NCBI RefSeq assembly: GCF_000444135.1
Contig: NZ_ATDK01000006.1
Location: forward strand, 1 to 46,097
Direction: 5' to 3'
DNA from: Pseudomonas avellanae BPIC 631
GTDB taxonomy: Bacteria; Pseudomonadota; Gammaproteobacteria; Pseudomonadales; Pseudomonadaceae
DNA length: 46,097 bases
The translations under genes and the position numbers were made by a program. Positions 1 through 8,208 of this stretch are shown piece after piece. Each line of letters starts with the position of its first letter. The stretch's first letter is position 1. The notes beneath the pieces were generated by a model. It made no database searches. It saw nothing but the letters and a program-made list of their open reading frames with translations, and was not told the DNA's origin.

Positions 1-433
1 GGGCCAGCCACTCCCGGCTGGCGTCGAAAAAGGCCTGGCGCTCGCGCAGGTGGGGCTGGCAGCGCTGCCCGTCGCTGATCCATTCCACGCCTTCGGGGGA
101 CAGCAGCAGGTGCAGGTCGTAGGTTCTGCTCAGCAACTGCTGTTCGATCCACGCCGGGCAATCGCCGAACAGGGCGCAGCTCCAGAGCAGGTTGCTCAGC
201 AAGTGCGTATCAAGAATCAGCAAGCGGGGCAGCGCAGCACGTGCAGCGTCTTCCCAGGCCAGTTGACCCTCAGCAATGGCCGGAATATCACCGTAGGTCG
301 TATCGCGGCCTTGTTGATCGATGAAGTGACGCACGTACTCGCCGACCAGAACCCCGCCGAACCGACGCTGTATTTCGGCCGAGAGCCAGCTCTTGCCGCT
401 CGATTCAGGGCCGGTCAGCACCAGGACTTTCAT
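1..433 (-). CDS. NadR-like nicotinamide riboside kinase / AAA ATPase (3' end outside window)
   Basis: Partial: begins with ATG at 433 and runs off the left edge after about 144 codons. The N-terminus is a Walker A P-loop, GPESSGKSW at about residues 8-16, followed by a GEYVRHF segment and a LLILDTH strand, the layout of the kinase domain of NadR and related P-loop kinases. Such enzymes phosphorylate nicotinamide riboside to NMN in the cytoplasm. The start overlaps the stop of the adjacent pnuC in an ATGA, so the two were built to be co-translated: PnuC imports the riboside and this kinase traps it. Because pnuC is frameshifted upstream, translation of this gene may be lowered. The N-terminal repressor domain of enterobacterial NadR is absent; this is the kinase-only form. 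Substrate is inferred from the neighbour. Confidence 0.8.
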   Translation of the reverse strand, partial: MKVLVLTGPESSGKSWLSAEIQRRFGGVLVGEYVRHFIDQQGRDTTYGDIPAIAEGQLAWEDAARAALPRLLILDTHLLSNLLWSCALFGDCPAWIEQQLLSRTYDLHLLLSPEGVEWISDGQRCQPHLRERQAFFDASREWLA

Positions 434-973
434 CGCGGCAGCACCAGATCGTTGCGCCATTCGCGCCAGCCCTGTACGGCCAGCAGGGTGAACAGCGCAT
501 ACAATGCAGCGGTCAGGTACAGCTCTTTATAGACAAACAGACCGACAAAAATCACATCGAGCAGGATCCACAGCGGCCAGCACTGAACGCGCTTTTGCGC
601 CATCCACACCTGTCAGTGCCGCGTCCAGCCAGGGCTGTGCGGCGTCGGTGAAGTGCGCCATGCCTGCGCCCAACACGACACTGATGACCGCGCCGACCGC
701 CAGCCCGTTAACAACCGAACGGCCAGGCAGTACCGTGACCCTTTTGATCGGCAAGCCGTTGCCGTGGCGCGTCCATTGCAGCCAGCCATAGACCTGTAAA
801 CCGGCGTAAATGACCTGCAACAGCATGTCCGAATACAGTTTCACATCGAAAAAAATCCAGATGTAGATCACCACCATCACCAGCCCGATCGGCCAGCACC
901 AGGGATTCTGCTTCACTGTCAGCCAGACTGCGATAACGCCGATGGCGGCAGCGAAGAGTTCAAGCCCGGACAT
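430..973 (-). pseudogene. pnuC: pnuC, nicotinamide riboside transporter, frameshifted
   Basis: PnuC is an inner-membrane facilitator for nicotinamide riboside. ATG at 973 opens a typical PnuC N-terminus (MSGLELFAAAIG, then hydrophobic segments and a KQNPWCWPIG motif), about 120 codons. At about 608-612 the frame breaks. The remaining C-terminal part continues in another frame from about 610 to the stop at 430-432, reading VWMAQKRVQCWPLWILLDV and then further membrane segments ending in LVLPR. Codon starts before and after the break are out of register, so a non-multiple-of-three loss is certain. From memory of homologues, five or six residues are missing between LDAALT and VWMAQKR, which suggests a deletion near 17 bases. 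The stop overlaps the start of the kinase gene. Function is probably lost, unless this is an assembly error. Confidence 0.85.
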
Positions 974-1252
974 GGCGGCTCCTTGGTAAGAGGGATGAGG
1001 GTTGTGAGCGTCAGGGCGGCGATTGTATGCGCTTCTTCGCGCGGCGGGGAGCTTGAGTTGTGTCAGACGCAACGCCAGCAGGCGCGCTGCGTGCGGGTCT
1101 GCTAGCATTCCGCGCCTGGCACTCGCTCGACGCGCAGTTCCAGGCTCGCTGCAGGTTCAAGCTACGTTCAGGCGTGCGGCGGCATAGTGGCAACCATTTT
1201 TTACACAACAACATTAAACAGCGAGCCTGCGGCATCGCTTCATGGGGGAATG

Positions 1253-2083
1253 ATGGATCTTTGGACCGCTGCTCAGGCGTTGATATTGGGTATTGTGGAA
1301 GGGCTGACGGAGTTTTTGCCGATCTCCAGCACCGGGCATCAGATTATCGTCGCCGACCTGATCGATTTTGGCGGCGAGCGTGCCATGGCCTTCAATATCA
1401 TCATCCAGCTGGGTGCGATTCTGGCCGTGGTCTGGGAGTTTCGGCGCAAGATTCTCGACGTTGTCGTGGGCCTGCCCAAGCAGCAAGAGGCGCAGCGTTT
1501 CACCCTCAACCTGCTGATCGCGTTCATGCCTGCTGTCGTATTGGGGGTGATCTTCGCCGACACGATTCACCACTACCTGTTCAACGCCATCACTGTGGCG
1601 ACTGCGCTGGTGGTTGGAGGTGTGATCATGCTCTGGGCCGAGCGTCGGGTGCACACGGTGCGCACCGAGACCGTCGATGACATGACGTGGAGCGACGCGC
1701 TGAAAATCGGTCTGGTGCAGTGTCTGGCGATGATCCCCGGAACATCGCGTTCAGGCTCGACCATCATTGGCGGCCTGCTGTTCGGTCTGTCACGCAAGGC
1801 GGCGACCGAATTCTCGTTCTTCCTGGCCATGCCGACCATGGTTGGTGCGGCGGTGTATTCGGGCTACAAGTACCGTGACATGTTTCGCCCGGACGACTTC
1901 GCGGTCTTCGCCATCGGCTTCATCACCTCGTTCGTCTTCGCGATGATCGCTGTTCGCGCGTTGCTCAAGTTCATTGCCACCCACAGCTACGCGGTGTTTG
2001 CCTGGTATCGCATTGCCTTCGGCCTGCTGATTCTGGCGACCTGGCAGTTTGGCTGGATCGACTGGGCGTCGGCCAAGGAATGA
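1253..2083 (+). CDS. uppP: Undecaprenyl-diphosphatase UppP (BacA)
   Basis: Integral membrane enzyme that dephosphorylates undecaprenyl diphosphate to recycle the lipid carrier for peptidoglycan and other surface glycans; overproduction gives bacitracin resistance. The 276-residue product shows the two family signatures: [14 protein letters not shown] near residue 17 (catalytic glutamates and serine region) and PGTSRSGST near residue 165, with about seven hydrophobic segments. Two ATG codons lie in tandem at 1250 and 1253. A GGGGG tract at 1244-1248 is better spaced for 1253, and that start (MDLWTA) matches homologues. The following gene overlaps its stop in ATGA. No other cell-wall gene is adjacent. 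Confidence 0.95.
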   Translation: MDLWTAAQALILGIVEGLTEFLPISSTGHQIIVADLIDFGGERAMAFNIIIQLGAILAVVWEFRRKILDVVVGLPKQQEAQRFTLNLLIAFMPAVVLGVIFADTIHHYLFNAITVATALVVGGVIMLWAERRVHTVRTETVDDMTWSDALKIGLVQCLAMIPGTSRSGSTIIGGLLFGLSRKAATEFSFFLAMPTMVGAAVYSGYKYRDMFRPDDFAVFAIGFITSFVFAMIAVRALLKFIATHSYAVFAWYRIAFGLLILATWQFGWIDWASAKE

Positions 2084-2550
2084 CGACCACACGCCGCACT
2101 GGCGCGCCTGCCAGCCGGGGCAGGGCGCCCGTTCAGCAACTGCGCCTCAAGCGGGTGGTGTTTGCGCTGTTGTGCGCGCTGCCTGTCTACGGTTCGGCGT
2201 TGCTGTGGATCAGGCAGGGCATGATGATCCCGGCCATTGCCTTGACGGTCATGAGCCTGTTTGCATTTGTGCTGTATCGCCACGACAAGCGCCAGGCCGG
2301 AAACGGCGGCCAGCGCACGCCGGAAAATGTGCTGCACACAGTCGAGTTGCTGGGCGGCTGGCCGGGCGCATTGCTGGCGCAACAGGCGTTTCGCCACAAG
2401 ACCCGCAAGGTGTCTTTTCAGGTCGTGTTCTGGCTGATCGTGCTAGTGCATCAGGCGCTGTGGATCGACTGGCTGTTTCTGGGCAAGCGGCTGTTGCAGG
2501 CGTTACCCTTTTTGCAAACAGTGCCTTTTTTGCAGGCAGCGCCTCTATAA
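2080..2550 (+). CDS. DUF1294 family membrane protein
   Basis: A 156-residue protein whose ATG at 2080 overlaps the uppP stop (ATGA), so it is translationally coupled to it. After a basic N-terminal stretch rich in Arg and Gln come hydrophobic segments at about 26-44, 50-66 and 115-135. The middle holds the DUF1294 signature: [21 protein letters not shown] followed by [24 protein letters not shown]1294 proteins are small inner-membrane proteins of unknown function, sometimes fused to cold-shock domains; no such domain is present here. The C-terminus carries a short repeat, [15 protein letters not shown]. Its end overlaps the converging MmcQ gene by six bases. Family assignment is firm; role is unknown. 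Confidence 0.85.
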   Translation: MTTTRRTGAPASRGRAPVQQLRLKRVVFALLCALPVYGSALLWIRQGMMIPAIALTVMSLFAFVLYRHDKRQAGNGGQRTPENVLHTVELLGGWPGALLAQQAFRHKTRKVSFQVVFWLIVLVHQALWIDWLFLGKRLLQALPFLQTVPFLQAAPL

Positions 2551-2907
2551 CTTCAGGCCGATCTGCTTCACTTTCGACAGCTTGCCCACCACCAGTTGGT
2601 GCGAGCGCGTCAGCAGGTCGCGGACTTCTTCGTCGCTCAGCGTGTGCAAGTCTGCCACGCTGACCCAGTGTGCCCGCGCCAGATACGGCGCAGGACGTAT
2701 GCCGGGCCGATCGACATAGCCCAGAAACAATTCCGGGTGGACCTTGAACGAGAGGTCCTGACCGGTCAGGTCCATGAGCGCGAACATCTTCTTTTCGACG
2801 ATGGAAAACACCCGCACGCCGCCCCATTTGTAGTCCTCGCGCGCGCCGGGCAGGCTCAGGCAGAATCTGGCGATGTCTTCTTTGTGCCGGGTGTTTTCTT
2901 TGTACAT
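2545..2907 (-). CDS. MmcQ/YjbR family protein
   Basis: A 120-residue protein of the MmcQ/YjbR family, which adopts a CyaY-like fold and is annotated as DNA-binding on structural grounds; its cellular job is not established. Visible family features are RFCLSLPGARED near the N-terminus, a YKWGGVRVFSI strand, LSFKVHPE, and the C-terminal W-x-S-x-D-L-H-T-L-S helix. ATG at 2907 was chosen because the family begins close to this point. The longer open frame to 3207 would overlap the pcaD gene start and has no homologous content. It converges on the DUF1294 gene with a six-base overlap and is divergent from pcaD. Confidence 0.85.
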   Translation of the reverse strand: MYKENTRHKEDIARFCLSLPGAREDYKWGGVRVFSIVEKKMFALMDLTGQDLSFKVHPELFLGYVDRPGIRPAPYLARAHWVSVADLHTLSDEEVRDLLTRSHQLVVGKLSKVKQIGLKL

Positions 2908-2983
2908 GCAGTGCCTCCTGGATCTGGCGTCGAACGCCAAGCTGTTCGATAGCCGCACGGATATTCGATCAGCGGATTGTATG

Positions 2984-3008
2984 CTGCCGCCACACTGATT
3001 AGTGTGCG
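2984..3008. promoter_or_regulatory. Inverted repeat between mmcQ-like gene and pcaD
   Basis: CACACT at 2991-2996 and AGTGTG at 3001-3006 form a perfect six-base inverted repeat around GATT, flanked by further partly pairing bases (CCGC and GCGG). It sits 28 bases upstream of the pcaD start, between divergent genes, where an operator would be placed. It could also be a weak hairpin in the pcaD leader. No T-tract follows, so it is not a terminator. Confidence 0.35.
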
Positions 3009-3033
3009 GGTTTGCCTTTCTCTGGAGCCTCGT

Positions 3034-3825
3034 ATGCCTGCTGTGCAACTCGCCGATGGTGAACTCAATTACCTGCTCGAAGGCCCGGCCGGTAAGCCGG
3101 TACTGGTGTTGTCCAATTCGCTGGGCACTGATCTGCACATGTGGGACAACCAGATTGCGGCGTTTACCGGTCATTTTCAGGTGTTGCGCTACGACACGCG
3201 CGGGCACGGCAAATCAGTGGTCAGCGAGGGCACTTACAGCATTGAGCAGAACGGTCGCGATGTTCTGGCGCTGCTGGATGCACTGGGCATGGGCAAGGCG
3301 TTTTTTTGCGGCCTGTCCATGGGCGGTCTGATCGGTCAGTGGCTGGCGATCAATGCAAGCGAGCGCTTGCAGCGGGTCGTGCTGTGCAACACGGCGGCAA
3401 AGATCGGCAACCCTGATATCTGGAACCCTCGTATCGACACCGTGCTGCGTGACGGGCAGGCGGCGATGGTTGCGTTGCGTGATGCCTCGATCGCGCGCTG
3501 GTTTACGCCTGCGTTCGCACTCGCCGAGCCGGATCGGGTCGACACGGTTGTCGGCATGCTGGCTCGCACCTCGCCGCAAGGTTACGCCGCCAATTGTGCA
3601 GCGGTGCGCGACGCCGATTTCCGTGAGCAGATTGCTTCGATCACGCTGCCGGTGCTGGTGGTCTGCGGCACAGAGGATGCTGTCACAACGCCTGCCGACG
3701 GCCGCTTCATGGTCGAGCGCATTCAGGGCGCGCAGATGATCGAGCTTTACGCCGCGCACCTGTCCAGCGTCGAGGCCGGGGAAGCGTTTTCGGCGGCGGT
3801 GCTGGCGTTTTTGACTGCTGAGTAA
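3034..3825 (+). CDS. pcaD: 3-oxoadipate enol-lactonase (alpha/beta hydrolase)
   Basis: Hydrolyses 3-oxoadipate enol-lactone to 3-oxoadipate in the beta-ketoadipate pathway of aromatic degradation, in the cytoplasm. The 263-residue product has the family length and opening (MPAVQLADGELNYLLEG). It has the oxyanion strand LVLSNSLGTDLHMWD, the nucleophile elbow GLSMGG with Ser95, an acid in CGTEDAVT, and a late His in LYAAHLSSVEAG. ATG at 3034 has a GGAG at 3023-3026. No other pca gene is near, so it is either a solitary copy or a relative with another lactone substrate. A LysR gene follows after about 80 bases but fits azoR at least as well. The fold is certain; the exact substrate is likely. 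Confidence 0.85.
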   Translation: MPAVQLADGELNYLLEGPAGKPVLVLSNSLGTDLHMWDNQIAAFTGHFQVLRYDTRGHGKSVVSEGTYSIEQNGRDVLALLDALGMGKAFFCGLSMGGLIGQWLAINASERLQRVVLCNTAAKIGNPDIWNPRIDTVLRDGQAAMVALRDASIARWFTPAFALAEPDRVDTVVGMLARTSPQGYAANCAAVRDADFREQIASITLPVLVVCGTEDAVTTPADGRFMVERIQGAQMIELYAAHLSSVEAGEAFSAAVLAFLTAE

Positions 3826-3904
3826 CCTGCAAACCCCGTAAACCCGGTCTTGAGGCGCTTGCCATGGCGCTGCATACTCGCGGCTCTGAAAGCGAGGTGG
3901 CCGG

Positions 3905-4864
3905 GTGTTTGATCTCAACGATCTGTTTTATTTCGTCCAGGTGGTCGAATGCCGAGGCTTTGCGCCTGCCAGCCGCAAGCTCGGGATCCCCAAGTCCAAG
4001 CTCAGTCGGCGCATTGCCGGGCTGGAAGAGCGCCTGGGCGTTAGCCTGATTCACCGTTCGACCCGCAAGTTTGCCGTGACTGAAAGCGGTCGCGATTATT
4101 ACGGCCATTGCGTGGCGATGCTGGTGGAGGCCGACGCGGCCGAAGAAGCCATTCAGCGTTCCAAATCCGAACCCCAGGGCAAGGTGGTCATCAGTTGCCC
4201 GCCAGCGATGGCGGCCATGGGCATCAATGAGGCCATTGCCGGTTTCATGGCGGCGCACCCCAAAGTGCAGGTGCACATCGAAAGCACCAACCGGCGTGTC
4301 GATCCGCTGAGCGAGAACATCGACATCGCGTTGCGGGTACGTTTTCCGCCGCTGGAAGACGACGGTCTGGTGGTCAAAACGCTGGGCCACAGCGCGCAAC
4401 GGCTGGTTGCACACCCTGACCTGGCTGCGCTGCTCCCGGCTGACGCATCATTTGAAGCGTTGGCCGGGCTGCCGAGCCTTGATGTGCCGTCCTCCACGCC
4501 GGAACACCGCTGGCTGCTGGAAAACGGGCCGGGCCATTACGTCGAAGTGCGCCACGTGCCGCGGCTGGTCAGTTCGGATCTGGATGGCATATTGCAAGCT
4601 GTTCTGCAGGGGGTAGGTGTGGCGCAACTGCCGGAAATTCTGGTCAGGGAAGCCTTGCAGCAGGGCCGTATGGTGGAACTGTTCGATGCGCATCGCCCCA
4701 AGTGCGGCATTCTGCACGCCGTGTTCGTCTCACGCAGGGGGCTGCTGCCCGCCGTCAGAGGCTTGCTGGATGCCTTTGAGAGCTCGTTCACGGAACTGAC
4801 GCACAACCCAGAGTCGCTTTATTGTTCCTTACATAGAACGAACAGTCGCATTCAGGGCGACTAA
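3905..4864 (+). CDS. LysR family transcriptional regulator
   Basis: A 319-residue LysR-type regulator. The N-terminal winged helix-turn-helix is visible (FDLNDLFYFVQVVECRGFAP, then SKLSRRIAGLEERLGVSLIHRSTR), followed by a long co-inducer domain. The GTG at 3905 is taken as the start because GAGGTGG at 3894-3900 is a well-placed ribosome site and the HTH begins immediately after. The gene is co-directional with azoR 74 bases downstream. Azoreductase and quinone reductase genes are commonly controlled by an adjacent LysR protein, so azoR is the likeliest target, responding to a quinone or electrophile. That is inference from position. Confidence 0.9.
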   Translation: MFDLNDLFYFVQVVECRGFAPASRKLGIPKSKLSRRIAGLEERLGVSLIHRSTRKFAVTESGRDYYGHCVAMLVEADAAEEAIQRSKSEPQGKVVISCPPAMAAMGINEAIAGFMAAHPKVQVHIESTNRRVDPLSENIDIALRVRFPPLEDDGLVVKTLGHSAQRLVAHPDLAALLPADASFEALAGLPSLDVPSSTPEHRWLLENGPGHYVEVRHVPRLVSSDLDGILQAVLQGVGVAQLPEILVREALQQGRMVELFDAHRPKCGILHAVFVSRRGLLPAVRGLLDAFESSFTELTHNPESLYCSLHRTNSRIQGD

Positions 4865-4938
4865 TCAAGTATTACGATCACAGATAGGATGCTCCTCACT
4901 TGGTCGTCCACCGGCGATACTCACTTGGGAAGCCCGCT

Positions 4939-5547
4939 ATGAACATTCTGCACCTTGATTCCAGCATCCTCGGCGATCATTCCGCTTCGCGCCAGTTGAC
5001 CCATGATGCCGTTGAGGCGTACAAAAGCGCCCACGCCGATAGCCACGTAACGTACCGCGATCTGGCCAGCGAAGCTCTGGGGCATTTCTCTGCGGCCAGC
5101 CTTGCAGCCGCGGGCACTCCGGTAGAAGCACGTGATGCCGCTCAGCAGCAGGAAGTCGACAATAACGAAGCCACGTTGCAGCAGTTTCTCGACGCCGACG
5201 TGCTGGTGATCGGTGCGCCGATGTACAACTTCAGCATTCCGTCGCAGTTGAAAGCGTGGATTGATCGCATTGCGGTTGCCGGTCGCACTTTCCGTTATTC
5301 CGAAGCCGGGCCTGAAGGCCTGTGCGGCGGCAAGAAAGTCATTATCGTTTCCACTTCCGGTGGCCTGCACCAAGGTCTGCCAACCGGCGCTGGCCACGAA
5401 GAGTTGCTCAAGGCACTGTTTGCCTTCATCGGTATCACCGACCTGCAGTTCGTTCGCGCACACGGCCTGGCGTACGGCGAAGAGCCTCGCGCCAACGCCA
5501 TGGCCGCCGCGAAGCAGCAGATCGAGAGCGAACTGTTGGCCGCCTGA
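4939..5547 (+). CDS. azoR: FMN-dependent NADH-azoreductase
   Basis: Cytoplasmic flavodoxin-like enzyme that reduces azo dyes and, more relevantly, quinones by two-electron transfer from NADH. The 202-residue product starts [20 protein letters not shown], the FMN phosphate-binding loop. It contains the flavin-site segments [17 protein letters not shown] and STSGGLHQG, then KALFAFIGI in the C-terminal part. Length and sequence match AzoR throughout. ATG at 4939 follows TTGGGAAG. The upstream LysR gene is the probable regulator, and a GU-containing hairpin with a T-run ends the transcript about 20 bases after the stop. Confidence 0.95.
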   Translation: MNILHLDSSILGDHSASRQLTHDAVEAYKSAHADSHVTYRDLASEALGHFSAASLAAAGTPVEARDAAQQQEVDNNEATLQQFLDADVLVIGAPMYNFSIPSQLKAWIDRIAVAGRTFRYSEAGPEGLCGGKKVIIVSTSGGLHQGLPTGAGHEELLKALFAFIGITDLQFVRAHGLAYGEEPRANAMAAAKQQIESELLAA

Positions 5548-5563
5548 TCGGTAGTTGCTTGAA

Positions 5564-5616
5564 TAAAACTCCACACTCCGCGCACGGTTTTGCGTCGGGT
5601 TGTGGGGTTTTTTGTT
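5564..5616 (+). terminator. Rho-independent terminator of azoR
   Basis: AAAACTCCACA at about 5565-5575 pairs with TGTGGGGTTTT at about 5601-5611 (one G-T pair) around a G+C-rich loop, running into TTTTTTG. It lies directly after the azoR stop. Confidence 0.65.
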
Positions 5617-5883
5617 TATGGCGCAAAGCTTGACAGCTTCCTTACAGGTCAACGGGCGACGACGGTACTAAACTAACGGCATTGCAGAGCGTTTTTTCTG
5701 CGTTTGCAAGACGGTTCAACACTGCGAAAAACAGCAGGGTGATTGTGGCCCGGCTTGTGCACTAATTCTGTTTTCAACACTCTCATCTGGGTGAGAACGG
5801 CGCGCTGGAGCAAGATGCTCGACACAAGCGCTTAATGGACTGTCCGGACCAGGTTTCCGGAATTGCAAAGGTTGGGCCTTGCC
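5617..5883. other. Intergenic region, promoter for exported hydrolase
   Basis: Together with the terminator this makes 336 bases between azoR and the next gene. I see no RNA gene or convincing small ORF. It presumably carries the promoter of the hydrolase gene; no clear sigma-70 boxes were identified. Confidence 0.3.
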
Positions 5884-6924
5884 ATGGTACGTCTTTGTGC
5901 AGTGATGCTGGTTTGCCTGCTCGATAGCCTGATTTCGGTGCACGCTCAGGCGGATGAAACCTGGAGCGCGGGCTACCGCGCGCTGAGTTTCCCCGACCCG
6001 CTGGATTCACAGCCCGTGCAGGCCATTGCGTTCTACCCCTCAACCGGTAGCGAACACCTGAGCACCATTCACGGCTACCGCGTTGAAGCCAGTGAAGATG
6101 CGCCGATTGCGATGGGCCGCTTCCCGCTGTTGCTGCTGTCCCACGGCAACACCGGCACGCCGCTGGCGCTGCACGACCTGGCAACGTCGCTCGCCCGTCA
6201 GGGCTTTGTGGTGGTTGCGGTGGTGCACCCCGGCGACAACGACCGTGATCACAGTCGTCTGGGCAGTTTGAGCAATTTGTATGGCCGCCCATTGCAGATT
6301 TCCGAAGCCATCAGCACCGCCTTGCTCGACCCCGTACTCGCGCCTTATCTCAACGCCCGTCAGGTGGGTGTGATCGGCTATTCGGCAGGCGGTGAGACCG
6401 CGTTGATACTCGCTGGCGCGCAACCTGACCTGCAGCGCCTGCGCCAATACTGCCTGGAACGCCCGACAGACCGTGACGCCTGCAAGACCCAGGGCGAGCT
6501 GGTTGCCGACCGGGATGACTTGCACGCCCAGGCTGACCCGAGGGTCGGTGCGTTGATGTTGATGGCGCCGTTGAGCCTGATGTTTGGCCGTCACACACTG
6601 GGTGATGTCCATGTGCCGGTGCTGATGTATGCCGGCGATGACGATCAACTGCTTGCGCTCGACAGAAACGCCGAAGCGCTGGCGCGCAAGCTGCCACAGG
6701 CACCGGATTACAAGCTGCTGGCGGGGGCAGGGCACTTTGTCTTCATGGCCCCGTGCAGTGACGAGCAACGCGCGACCGCACCGTTATTGTGCAACGACCC
6801 GGACGGTGTTGACCGTGAAGACATTCACCGCAACCTGAGTGCCGAAGCTGTGCGGTTTTTCAGTACTGCGCTCAACTCTGCCGACCCTGATCATTCAGGC
6901 ATGCAAACCGCGCATCATCAATGA
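5884..6924 (+). CDS. Exported alpha/beta hydrolase, dienelactone-hydrolase-like
   Basis: A 346-residue secreted alpha/beta hydrolase. The ATG at 5884 opens a Sec signal peptide (VRLCAVMLVCLLDSLISVHA) with likely cleavage after Ala21, placing the enzyme in the periplasm or outside. A strand-turn LLLLSHGNTG gives the oxyanion hole. GYSAGG holds the nucleophile Ser167, an acid lies in YAGDDDQLL and the His in GAGHFVF. An insertion between the nucleophile and the acid, about residues 180-215, has two cysteines (YCLERPTDRDACK) that could pair. The enzymes in this group are annotated as predicted dienelactone hydrolases or platelet-activating-factor acetylhydrolase-like; the substrate is unknown. 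An in-frame TTG at 5863 is a less likely start. It converges with the glycosyltransferase gene 35 bases away. Confidence 0.8.
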   Translation: MVRLCAVMLVCLLDSLISVHAQADETWSAGYRALSFPDPLDSQPVQAIAFYPSTGSEHLSTIHGYRVEASEDAPIAMGRFPLLLLSHGNTGTPLALHDLATSLARQGFVVVAVVHPGDNDRDHSRLGSLSNLYGRPLQISEAISTALLDPVLAPYLNARQVGVIGYSAGGETALILAGAQPDLQRLRQYCLERPTDRDACKTQGELVADRDDLHAQADPRVGALMLMAPLSLMFGRHTLGDVHVPVLMYAGDDDQLLALDRNAEALARKLPQAPDYKLLAGAGHFVFMAPCSDEQRATAPLLCNDPDGVDREDIHRNLSAEAVRFFSTALNSADPDHSGMQTAHHQ

Positions 6925-6959
6925 CGTGCAGTCAGTAGTGAGCAGTCAGTGACAGCCGC

Positions 6960-7613
6960 TCAGGCGTTCAGCGAACTCAGGTAGTCGCCAAAACCGCCTC
7001 TGGCCTTGGAGTCGAGGCGCGTGCTGGTGGTCACTCTGGGGCGACAGCTCCAGGCGATTCGCGCGCCGATCAGCTCCAGTTGGCGCACCAGATGAACATC
7101 TTCGTGGCAGGTCAGTGATGGAAACCCGCCCGCGCTGATGTAGGCAATCGAACTCACGCCCAGATTGGCCCCGTGAATGTGTCGATGACCATCACGTTGC
7201 TGGTAATGCTGGAGATAAGCCGCCTGGGCGGCGGCCGAGATGTCCTTGTTCCAGTCTCCGGGTGTGACGGTTCCGCATACCGCATCGGCATCCAGCGCCA
7301 ATTGCTCGGCCAGCCAGTCACTGGCCACGCTGCTGTCGCCATCGGTGCATGCCAGCCAGCGTGCGCCTCTGTCGAGCAGGAACGCAGCACCTTCAGCGCG
7401 TGCCTGTCCGACATTGCGTGCCGCCACTTCGAGAATCATCACGCCGTGCGCACGTGCGATGTCAGCCGAGCGATCGGTGCAACTGTCGAGAACCACCAGC
7501 ACCTCCACCCGCTCGCCCTTGAGGGCCGGGTGCGCGGCAGCGTGTTTTATCGTTTCGAGACACAAATCGAGTAGCTGCTCTTCATTGTGCACCGGGATCA
7601 ATATGCCGATCAT
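6960..7613 (-). CDS. Family 2 glycosyltransferase
   Basis: A 217-residue GT-A fold glycosyltransferase. It opens IGILIPVHNEEQLLDLCLE, the GT2 nucleotide-sugar strand. It continues with VLVVLDSCTDRSADIA and has a D-G-D at residues 91-93 (CTDGDSSV) in place of the metal-binding DxD. There is no membrane segment, so it is a cytoplasmic enzyme acting on a soluble or membrane-presented acceptor. It is the last gene of the long run that starts at glgA, and its first 32 bases lie within the methyltransferase gene. GT2 enzymes move sugars onto lipids, glycans or small molecules; the acceptor here is unknown. Partnership with the deacetylase, methyltransferase and dehydrogenase-like genes suggests a decorated sugar conjugate (inference). 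Confidence 0.85.
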   Translation of the reverse strand: MIGILIPVHNEEQLLDLCLETIKHAAAHPALKGERVEVLVVLDSCTDRSADIARAHGVMILEVAARNVGQARAEGAAFLLDRGARWLACTDGDSSVASDWLAEQLALDADAVCGTVTPGDWNKDISAAAQAAYLQHYQQRDGHRHIHGANLGVSSIAYISAGGFPSLTCHEDVHLVRQLELIGARIAWSCRPRVTTSTRLDSKARGGFGDYLSSLNA

Positions 7614-8208
7614 CGGAGAATTCCTGTTCTGCCACGGAGGTTCCATCACGACTCCACAGGTCCAGCAGAAAATCCTGTTCGTGATGACTGAAAAGTCGGT
7701 GCATGGATAACCGTTCGGCCAGGATCGCATGGACCGCCTGCGCGTTCAGCGGGCAGCCCTCGATGTCCGGGCGCCAGTGACAGGCGAGCAGTTGGCCATC
7801 CGGCGACAGCGCCGCCAATGCGCAGTCGATCAGGCGATGCAGGTCAGCGGCGTCCAGGTAATAACCCAGTTCACTGAAGACGATCAGATCAAACTGCCCC
7901 GCCGGCCATTGTTGCGGCAAGCGCGCTTGCACAACCCTGGCATGGGGCACATCTGCCAGACGCTGGCGCGCCAGTTCGACTGCCTGGGTCGATGTGTCAC
8001 AACACATCAGCGTGTCGCAGCGTTCGGCAAGGTCGGCACTGAGTTCACCATTGGCGCAACCGGGCTCGAATATCGCGCTGTAGCGCTCGCGGGGCAGGGC
8101 GGCGAGCGTCAGGGCGCGCTTGCGTCGCTCGTACCAGCGCTGTTTGAACGCCCACGGGTCGTCGTTGTTGCGGAATAACTCATCGAAATAGCTGTCGGCG
8201 ACGCTCAT
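7582..8208 (-). CDS. Class I SAM-dependent methyltransferase (NodS-like)
   Basis: A 208-residue Rossmann methyltransferase. Motif I is FEPGCANGELSADLA at about residues 47-61, followed by an acidic strand end (LMCCDTSTQAVELARQRL) and FDLIVFSELGYYLD as the motif IV region. The N-terminal YFDELFRNNDDPWAFKQRWYERRKR resembles the NodS-type start; NodS N-methylates a deacetylated chitooligosaccharide. Its ATG overlaps the PIG-L deacetylase stop (ATGA). In other bacteria PIG-L deacetylase and class I methyltransferase domains occur fused in one protein, which supports consecutive action: N-deacetylation, then N-methylation of the exposed amine. This order is inference by analogy with NodB/NodS. Confidence 0.85.
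   Translation of the reverse strand: MSVADSYFDELFRNNDDPWAFKQRWYERRKRALTLAALPRERYSAIFEPGCANGELSADLAERCDTLMCCDTSTQAVELARQRLADVPHARVVQARLPQQWPAGQFDLIVFSELGYYLDAADLHRLIDCALAALSPDGQLLACHWRPDIEGCPLNAQAVHAILAERLSMHRLFSHHEQDFLLDLWSRDGTSVAEQEFSDDRHIDPGAQ

Noticed and set aside
6925..6959. Direct repeat GCAGTCAGT, twice, between the exported hydrolase and glycosyltransferase stops
   Set aside because: Only nine bases, in a short convergent gap; no duplication of flanking sequence or att-like context.
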